From positions 2,790,001 through 2,854,000 of the forward strand of contig NZ_JARVRS010000001.1 in the NCBI RefSeq assembly GCF_030209575.1: a DNA stretch of 64,000 nt, written 5' to 3'. Numbering within the stretch: position 1 is the first letter of the stretch; every line of letters begins with the position of its first letter. Positions 58,475 to 64,000 of the stretch are shown here, piece by piece. Origin of the DNA: Leifsonia sp. fls2-241-R2A-40a (GTDB lineage Bacteria; Actinomycetota; Actinomycetes; Actinomycetales; Microbacteriaceae). The position numbers and the translations under genes are program-made. Below the pieces are notes generated by a model. That model made no database searches, was not told the DNA's origin, and saw only the letters and a program-made list of their open reading frames with translations.

Positions 58475-58855
58475 ATGCCGCTTTCGGAACACGAGCAGCG
58501 CCTCCTCGAAGAGATGGAACGCAGTCTCTATCAGAACGATGCAGACTTCGTCGCGAAGGTCGGAGGCAAGCGGGCCAGACCCGCGTACCGTTCGATCGTT
58601 CTGGGCATTCTGCTCGCCGTCGTCGGCGTGGGCGTGCTCATCGCCGGCGTCTACTACCAGCAGCCGATCATCGGGATCCTGGGCTTCGTGATCATGTTCG
58701 CCGGGGTGCTGGTCGCCATCGCACCCGGCAAGCGCATCGCCGTCGAGCCCGGCGCAGCCGAGCCGAAGCGTGCAAAGGCACGTGGAGGCCAGACCGGGTT
58801 CATGGACCGCATGAACGACCGCTGGGACAAGCGAAACGACGGCAACGAGGGGTAG
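58475..58855 (+). CDS. DUF3040 membrane protein
   Basis: This 126-residue protein begins PLSEHEQRLLEEMERSLYQNDADFVAKV, the DUF3040 signature. Two transmembrane helices (about 45-63 and 68-86) and a basic tail follow. Members sit upstream of mraZ in many actinobacteria (Rv2169c). The function is unknown; a link to division is inferred from synteny. AGAGGGGGA lies 6 nt before the ATG. Confidence 0.87.
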   Translation: MPLSEHEQRLLEEMERSLYQNDADFVAKVGGKRARPAYRSIVLGILLAVVGVGVLIAGVYYQQPIIGILGFVIMFAGVLVAIAPGKRIAVEPGAAEPKRAKARGGQTGFMDRMNDRWDKRNDGNEG

Positions 58856-58884
58856 ACCCCTCCACAACGCTCCACCGAGTTCTT

Positions 58885-58922
58885 CGAAAAAGGGCCGATC
58901 CATACGGATCGGCCCTTTTTCG
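58885..58922 (+). terminator. Strong intrinsic terminator before mraZ
   Basis: CGAAAAAGGGCCGATCC (58885-58901) pairs perfectly over 17 bp with GGATCGGCCCTTTTTCG (58906-58922) around ATAC. It insulates the dcw cluster promoter from the DUF3040 gene. Confidence 0.88.
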
Positions 58923-58944
58923 TGTCCGATCGCGGTCACATCCA

Positions 58945-59058
58945 CTCCACTTCCCTCCACTGGGTTCTCCCGCGGAATCCCGGGTCTTTGCGTACCCATT
59001 TCGGGGCAATTTGCGTTCCGTATCCTGATTTGTGGATGAAAGTGGAGTAAAGTGGAGG
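58945..59058. promoter_or_regulatory. mraZ promoter flanked by paired AGTGGAG repeats (candidate MraZ boxes)
   Basis: AAAGTGGAGT and AAAGTGGAGG stand in direct tandem at 59039-59058 with a 10-bp period. Upstream, the inverse CTCCACT occurs at 58945 and 58955, also 10 bp apart. A -10-like TATCCT lies at 59021-59026 between the pairs. MraZ is known to bind short direct repeats upstream of its own gene, so autoregulation is likely. Confidence 0.6.
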
Positions 59059-59097
59059 CACACCGCAACCTGGGCCGGAGAGTGGGGGTGGCAGCCG

Positions 59098-59529
59098 ATG
59101 TTCCTCGGTACGCATGCCCCGAAGCTCGACGAGAAGGGGCGCATCATCCTCCCGGCCAAGTTCCGGGACGAGCTCGAGTCGGGCCTCGTCCTGACCCGCG
59201 GCCAGGAGCACTGCGTCTACGTCTTCTCCAAGGCGGAGTTCGAATCGCTCCACGAGAAGATCCGCCAGGCGCCGGTGACCAGCAAGCAGGCCCGCGACTA
59301 CCTCCGCGTCTTCCTCTCGGGGGCGAGCGCAGAGGTGCCGGACAAGCAGAACCGGGTGACCATCCCGGCCTCGCTCCGGACGTACGCGGGACTGGATCGC
59401 GACCTCGTCGTGATCGGTGCGGGCAGCCGCGCCGAGATCTGGGACGCCCAGGCGTGGGAGACCTACCTGGCCGAGCAGGAAGCAGCGTTCGCGAACACGG
59501 AGGAGGAGGTGATCCCGGGACTCTTCTGA
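59098..59529 (+). CDS. mraZ: MraZ transcriptional regulator of the dcw cluster
   Basis: This 143-residue protein has two AbrB-like half-domains: [25 protein letters not shown] at the N-terminus and [23 protein letters not shown] in the middle. MraZ forms rings that bind repeat operators and controls division genes. ATG 59098, after a GGGGG-rich segment, matches the conserved MFLG start. It opens the dcw cluster. Confidence 0.95.
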   Translation: MFLGTHAPKLDEKGRIILPAKFRDELESGLVLTRGQEHCVYVFSKAEFESLHEKIRQAPVTSKQARDYLRVFLSGASAEVPDKQNRVTIPASLRTYAGLDRDLVVIGAGSRAEIWDAQAWETYLAEQEAAFANTEEEVIPGLF

Positions 59530-59644
59530 GCCGTGCGTCCCTGACGCCGGACTCCCAGCCATACGCCCTGACACCACTTCCCCGGTGTCAGGTCGGGATG
59601 GATGGGGATCCGGAACCAGGGGCGGCGGACCGTCCCGATCGACC

Positions 59645-60634
59645 ATGAGCGACTCCGACAACTCCCGCATCCACACCCCGGTCCTCCTCGAGCGCGTGAT
59701 CGAGCTGCTCGCCCCTGCGCTGACGAAGCCGGGCGCCGTCTTCGTCGACGCGACGCTCGGGATGGGCGGCCACTCGGCCGGGATCCTGGAGCGCTTCCCT
59801 GAGGCGATCCTGGTCGGTCTCGACCGCGACCCCGAGGCCCTGGGGATCGCGGGGCAGCGCCTGGAGCGCTTCGGCGACCGCGTCCACCTCGTCCACACGG
59901 TGTACGACGGCATCCGCGAGGCGATCGAGGGCCTGGGCTTCCACGAGATCGACGGGGTGCTGTTCGACCTCGGCGTCTCATCCCTGCAGCTCGACCGGGT
60001 CGAGCGCGGCTTCTCGTACTCCAAGGACGCACCGCTCGACATGCGGATGGACTCCACCAGCGAGCTGACCGCCGAGACCGTGCTGGCCGAGTACTCGGAA
60101 GCGGACCTGCGCCGTATCTTCCGCGACTACGGCGAGGAGAAGCTCGCCGGACGCTATGCCGCCCGGATCGTCGAGGCGCGCGAGCACGCGCCGCTCGTGC
60201 GCTCGGGCCAGCTGGTCGACCTGATCACCAAGGCGACGCCCGTCGCGGTCCAGCGTCAGGGCCACCCTGCGAAGCGTGTGTTCCAGGCGCTCCGCATCGA
60301 GGTGAACCAGGAGCTCTCGGTGCTGCAACGGGCCATCCCCGCGGCGGTGGATGCGCTGGCGGTCGGCGGCCGCATCGTCGTGGAGGCGTACCAGTCGCTC
60401 GAGGACCGCATCGTGAAGCGCGAGCTGCAGGCCCGCTCGGTGTCGAGCGCTCCCGCCGGGCTTCCGGTAGAGCTGCCCGAGCACCGGCCCGAGCTCAAGC
60501 TGCTGATCCGCGGCGCCGAGCTGGCGGATGAGGACGAGAAGGCCGCGAACCCGAGGGCCACTCCGGTGCGCCTGCGGGCGGCGGAGCGGGTGCGTCCCGC
60601 GACCGGACGAGACGACACGAGGAGGCGCCCGTGA
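59645..60634 (+). CDS. rsmH: 16S rRNA (cytosine1402-N4)-methyltransferase RsmH
   Basis: This 329-residue S-adenosylmethionine methyltransferase has [13 protein letters not shown] at the start, SAM-binding [11 protein letters not shown], and [30 protein letters not shown]. It methylates C1402 of 16S rRNA in the P site. ATG 59645 lies 115 bp after mraZ, and its stop overlaps the ftsL GTG. Confidence 0.95.
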   Translation: MSDSDNSRIHTPVLLERVIELLAPALTKPGAVFVDATLGMGGHSAGILERFPEAILVGLDRDPEALGIAGQRLERFGDRVHLVHTVYDGIREAIEGLGFHEIDGVLFDLGVSSLQLDRVERGFSYSKDAPLDMRMDSTSELTAETVLAEYSEADLRRIFRDYGEEKLAGRYAARIVEAREHAPLVRSGQLVDLITKATPVAVQRQGHPAKRVFQALRIEVNQELSVLQRAIPAAVDALAVGGRIVVEAYQSLEDRIVKRELQARSVSSAPAGLPVELPEHRPELKLLIRGAELADEDEKAANPRATPVRLRAAERVRPATGRDDTRRRP

Positions 60635-61287
60635 GCACCAACCTGGCAGAGGCGATCCCGGCTCCGGCGCGCAAGCGCCCGGCGGCACTGTGGCGCGGAG
60701 GTGCGATGCCGGCTCCCGTCGAGGAGCCGACGCGCACCCACCTCGAGGTCGTCCCCACCCGGTCGCAGCGCCGGGCCCGGCCGCGCGCCCTCTACGCGGG
60801 CGTCGCCGTCGCCACGCTGCTGGCCGTCGTGGTCGCGCAGCTGCTCCTGAGCATCGGCATCTCGCAGGGTGCATACCAGCTGCAGACCCTCGAGTCGAAG
60901 CAGACGCAGCTCCAGCGCTCCTACCAGTCGGTCTCCGAAGACCTGAACCGGGTGTCGTCTCCGCAGAACCTGGCCGCGAACGCGAACGCGCTCGGGATGG
61001 TCAGCAACAGCAGTCCCGCCTACCTGCGGCTCTCCGACGGCGCCGTCCTCGGTGCGCCGCAGCCTGCCAACGGTGCGGCCGGGACGGTGACGGGCAACCT
61101 GGGAAACCTCGTCCCGAACTCGCTGCTCGCGGGCGTCCCGCTGGTGACCCAGCCGCAGGGCGCGGCGAACTCTGCACAGACGACGTCGCCTGCTGTGAAT
61201 TCCACAACTCCGGGAGCGGCTACCGCAGCCGGGACCGCCCCGACCGTACCGTTGCAGGGAGCGTTGCCGACCCCGGTGACGCACTGA
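60631..61287 (+). CDS. ftsL: FtsL-like septal protein
   Basis: This 218-residue bitopic membrane protein has a cytosolic N-terminus of about 50 residues and one helix at about 52-76 ([21 protein letters not shown]). A coiled-coil segment [23 protein letters not shown] follows. The Gly/Ala/Thr/Pro-rich tail of over 90 residues is much longer than in E. coli FtsL. Position between rsmH and ftsI identifies it despite weak sequence conservation. GTG overlaps the rsmH stop. Confidence 0.82.
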   Translation: MSTNLAEAIPAPARKRPAALWRGGAMPAPVEEPTRTHLEVVPTRSQRRARPRALYAGVAVATLLAVVVAQLLLSIGISQGAYQLQTLESKQTQLQRSYQSVSEDLNRVSSPQNLAANANALGMVSNSSPAYLRLSDGAVLGAPQPANGAAGTVTGNLGNLVPNSLLAGVPLVTQPQGAANSAQTTSPAVNSTTPGAATAAGTAPTVPLQGALPTPVTH

Positions 61288-61306
61288 CGACGGGACGGGC
61301 GCTGGC

Positions 61307-63049
61307 ATGGTCGACAGGAAGATGCTGCGGCGGAGAACCGCGGTGACGGTGCTCGCCGTCGCGGCGACCGTCGGCATCCTCGGCGCCAAGCTCGTCGACA
61401 TCCAGGTGGTCCGCGCGGATGCGCTGCAGCGGCAGTCGGTGCAGGCCAAGGAGGTGTCGACGCCCCTCCTCGGCAATCGCGGCGACATCGTCGACACCGA
61501 CGGCACCGTGCTCGCGACCACGATCTACACGTACACGGCGGCCGCCTCACCGAAGGATGCCATCGCCGGAGGCCGCGAGAAGATGGTGCAGGCCGCCGCG
61601 AAGATCGGCGGGATCACCGGCCAGGGCGGGGACGCCGTTGTGGCTCTCATCGACGCGGCGCTGAAGAACAACCCGAAGTCGCAATACGTCCTTATCAAGT
61701 CCGGGATGGACGTCGCCGCCTTCGACAAGCTCGACAAGCTGCCGTACCCGTGGCTGACCTTCACCAAGAAGCAGGCACGCAGCTACCCGAACGGGGCGGT
61801 CGCGGGCAACCTGCTCGGGTACCTGTCCGCCGGCGGCGACGCCGGACTCGAGAAGAGCGAGAACGGCTGCCTCGCGGGGGAGAACGGCGACGAGACCTAC
61901 CAGCGCGGGGCCGACGGCGTCGCCATCCCCGGCAGCACGGTGGTGCAGAAGCAGGCCAAGGACGGCGGAACCCTGAAGCTCACGATCGACGGCGACCTGC
62001 AGTGGTTCGCCGAGCAGACGCTGGCTCAGCAGGTGGGCGCGACCGGATCGAAGTTCGGTTTCGTGACCGTGGCGGAGGCCAAGACCGGGAAGGTCAAGGC
62101 GATCGCGCAGTGGCCGGCCCTCGATCCGAACAACATCGACGCGACGGACCCGTCCTACTGGCGGCTGCTGCCGTTCACCGACCCGTACGAGCCCGGTTCC
62201 ACCTTCAAGGCGCTGACCGCCTCCATGCTGATCGACCAGGGGAAGGCGACGCCGACGACTCCGGTGCTCGCCCCCTATTCGTGGAAGTCGGGCAACGGGG
62301 CCGACCTGCACGACTCCGGCTACCACGATCCGCTGCGGCTCACCCTCACCGGTGTGCTGATGATGTCGTCGAACACGGGCATGTCGCAGCTGGGCAGGGC
62401 GCTGACGGACCAGACCCGCTACGACTACCTCAAGAAGTTCGGCATCGGCGACTCCACAGGCCTCCCGTACCCGAACCAGTCGGACGGCATCCTGAACCCC
62501 GTCAAGGACTGGGACGACCAGACCAAGTACGCGACCATGTTCGGGCAGGGCGTCTCGGCCACCCAGCTGCAGATGGTGGATGCGTACCAGGCGCTCGCGA
62601 ACGGGGGCACCCGCATCCCCCTGTCGATGGTGGAGGGATGCGAGCACCCGGACGGGTCGGTCACCGACGTCCCGAACAGCAAGCCGACTTCCGTCGTGTC
62701 CCCGCAGGCGGCCGCGACGACGCTCGGGATGATGGAGTCCATCGTCACCTCGGGCGAGCTCAAGAAGCAGCTGCAGATCCCGGGCTACCGCATCGCCGCC
62801 AAGACCGGAACGGCCCAGCAACCGGACGGCAAGGGCGGGTACCTGCCGTCGTACTACGTGTCCGTGATGGGCGTCGCTCCGGTGGACGATCCGCAGTACG
62901 TCGTTTCGGTCAACCTCGGATACCCGACTACCATTACTTCGTCGGCAGCCGCCGCTCCGCTGTTCCACACGATCATGAGTCAGGTGCTGAAGACCTACCG
63001 GGTGAAGCCCTCGACGTCGAGCCCGGCCGACTACCCTCCGTACTACTGA
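61307..63049 (+). CDS. ftsI: Septal peptidoglycan transpeptidase FtsI (PBP3)
   Basis: This 580-residue class B penicillin-binding protein has a short cytosolic start, a helix near 12-30, a dimerisation domain, and a transpeptidase domain with STFK near residue 300 (catalytic Ser), SSN near 350 and KTGTAQQ near 500. It cross-links septal peptidoglycan with FtsW. ATG 61307 lies 19 bp after ftsL. All active-site motifs are intact. Confidence 0.94.
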   Translation: MVDRKMLRRRTAVTVLAVAATVGILGAKLVDIQVVRADALQRQSVQAKEVSTPLLGNRGDIVDTDGTVLATTIYTYTAAASPKDAIAGGREKMVQAAAKIGGITGQGGDAVVALIDAALKNNPKSQYVLIKSGMDVAAFDKLDKLPYPWLTFTKKQARSYPNGAVAGNLLGYLSAGGDAGLEKSENGCLAGENGDETYQRGADGVAIPGSTVVQKQAKDGGTLKLTIDGDLQWFAEQTLAQQVGATGSKFGFVTVAEAKTGKVKAIAQWPALDPNNIDATDPSYWRLLPFTDPYEPGSTFKALTASMLIDQGKATPTTPVLAPYSWKSGNGADLHDSGYHDPLRLTLTGVLMMSSNTGMSQLGRALTDQTRYDYLKKFGIGDSTGLPYPNQSDGILNPVKDWDDQTKYATMFGQGVSATQLQMVDAYQALANGGTRIPLSMVEGCEHPDGSVTDVPNSKPTSVVSPQAAATTLGMMESIVTSGELKKQLQIPGYRIAAKTGTAQQPDGKGGYLPSYYVSVMGVAPVDDPQYVVSVNLGYPTTITSSAAAAPLFHTIMSQVLKTYRVKPSTSSPADYPPYY

Positions 63050-63060
63050 AAGTGAGCCCC

Positions 63061-64000
63061 GTGACAGGACCGGCGCCCATCTCTCTGCGCCCCGAGCATC
63101 CCGTCGCCCGCCCGCTCGCCCAGCTGGTAGCGGAGTTCGGGCTGGACAGCCGCGGCGACCTCGACGGCGTCGAGGTCACGGGCGCAGCCCTGGCGAGCTC
63201 CGCCGTGGAACCCGGCGATCTCTACGTCGGCGTGCCCGGCCGCAACGCGCACGGCGCGAGCTATGCGACCGCTGCCGCCGAGGCGGGGGCGATCGCCGTG
63301 CTCACCGACGAGGACGGCGCGGCTCTCGCGGCCGCCTCCGGACTGCCGGTCATCGTCACGCCCGACCCGCGCGGCGCCCTCGGCGCCGTCTCGGCCTGGA
63401 TCTACCGCACCGACGAGAACTCGGCGACGCTGTTCGGCGTCACGGGGACCAACGGCAAGACCAGCGTCGTCTACCTGCTGAACGCGATCCTCGGCCAGCT
63501 GGGAGTCGTGTCCGGCCTCAGTTCGACGGCCGAGCGCCGGATCGGCGACACCGCCATCACGAGCAAGCTCACGACGCCGGAGGCGAGCGAGCTGCACGCC
63601 CTGCTGGCCCGGATGCGCGAGGAGGGTGTGCGCGCCGTCGCCATCGAGGTCTCCGCGCAGGCGCTCACGCGCCGCCGCGTCGACGGCATCGTCTTCGACG
63701 TGGTCGGATTCACCAACCTCAGCCACGACCACCTCGACGACTACGCCCACATGGACGAGTACTTCGCCGCGAAGCTCGAGCTGTTCCAGCCCGACCGCGC
63801 GCGACGCGGTGTCGTCACGGTCGACTCCGACTGGGGCCGCGGCGTGGTCGAGCAGTCGCGCATCCCCGTCGCGACGCTGACCAGCTCGCCCGGCACGGAC
63901 GCCGAGTGGAGGCTCACGGTGCTCGAGGAGTCCCTCACGCACACGTCCTTCGCGCTGGAGGGCCCGGACGGCCGCCGGCTCGAGACGCGCGTTCCGCTGC
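63061..64000 (+). CDS. murE: UDP-N-acetylmuramyl tripeptide synthase MurE, 3' truncated by window edge
   Basis: About 313 residues are present, and the frame is open at the window end. The N-terminal UDP-binding domain leads into the central ATPase motif VTGTNGKTSVVYLL near residue 128, then FTNLSHDHLDDYA near 220. MurE adds the third residue of the stem peptide. The amino acid used cannot be judged because the specificity region is missing. GTG 63061 is preferred over 63052 because AAAGTGAG stands just before it. Confidence 0.92.
   Translation, partial: MTGPAPISLRPEHPVARPLAQLVAEFGLDSRGDLDGVEVTGAALASSAVEPGDLYVGVPGRNAHGASYATAAAEAGAIAVLTDEDGAALAAASGLPVIVTPDPRGALGAVSAWIYRTDENSATLFGVTGTNGKTSVVYLLNAILGQLGVVSGLSSTAERRIGDTAITSKLTTPEASELHALLARMREEGVRAVAIEVSAQALTRRRVDGIVFDVVGFTNLSHDHLDDYAHMDEYFAAKLELFQPDRARRGVVTVDSDWGRGVVEQSRIPVATLTSSPGTDAEWRLTVLEESLTHTSFALEGPDGRRLETRVPL

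Overview
This 64 kb window is very G+C-rich (roughly 70% by eye). Coding density is high, GTG starts are common and most operons use ATGA or GTGA stop-start overlaps. Gene content points to an actinobacterium of the Microbacteriaceae, probably Leifsonia or a close relative. The evidence is a C50-carotenoid crt operon, GarA-type FHA signalling, a small DUF7882-type protein, Ku/LigD end joining, and a dcw cluster whose upstream gene order resembles M. tuberculosis Rv2187 to Rv2158. The genus is an inference. I see no rRNA, tRNA, insertion sequence, prophage or CRISPR array. No gene-free stretch exceeds 300 bp.

Layout. 1-6.6 kb: 3' part of a RecB-like nuclease/helicase, an AraC-VOC pair, and a minus-strand operon of a Gly/Asp repeat peptide, a JmjC/ROX-type cupin oxygenase and a sucrase/ferredoxin-like protein. 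6.8-9.5 kb: metQNI-type importer. 9.5-12 kb: two divergent citrate synthase paralogues, one fused to a helix-turn-helix domain and lacking a catalytic His. 12-16 kb: PAP2/diacylglycerol-kinase fusion, a small membrane protein, an MFS exporter. 15.9-20.9 kb: LigD, a DUF3060 lipoprotein, Ku and topoisomerase IB. 21-24.1 kb: MFS sugar-type transporter, a SigB-type sigma factor, a DUF7882 protein. 24.2-31.5 kb: an SDR protein, a MarR (CrtR-like) regulator and the divergent crtE-B-I-Ye-Yf-Eb operon. 31.5-36.9 kb: small accessory enzymes, including a J-domain/NERD fusion. 36.9-39.4 kb: CDP-alcohol transferase, GarA, two MerR regulators. 39.4-47.9 kb: ParA, pyruvate carboxylase, MinD-like ATPase, peptide deformylase, an epimerase and a PD-(D/E)XK-like protein, with three arrays of a 13-bp palindrome. 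47.8-52.9 kb: acyl-CoA ligase, glucokinase, PlsC, DAHP synthase. 53-64 kb: a small secreted protein, PASTA kinase, LysM hydrolase-like protein, Rv2175c homologue, polyprenyl synthase, DUF3040 protein, then mraZ-rsmH-ftsL-ftsI-murE (murE runs off the end).

How it fits together. The right half is a conserved cell-envelope and division block (lipid activation, aromatic precursors, polyprenyl carriers, PASTA-kinase sensing, septal peptidoglycan). The carotenoid operon draws on the same polyprenyl pool and is probably controlled by the adjacent MarR protein. Many genes appear to be read from leaderless promoters: a TANNNT -10 hexamer lies 6-8 nt before the start codon in at least 17 cases, and this decided several start calls.

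The best leads for something undescribed are: (1) three intergenic arrays of ATTCGT(C/G)ACGAAT in strict 20-bp phase, two of which bracket a nuclease-like gene; (2) the translationally coupled repeat-peptide / ROX oxygenase / ferredoxin-like operon; (3) the divergent citrate-synthase pair with a His-to-Gln HTH-fused partner and a perfect operator-like palindrome between them; (4) two families of long terminator hairpins that recur at unlinked loci.
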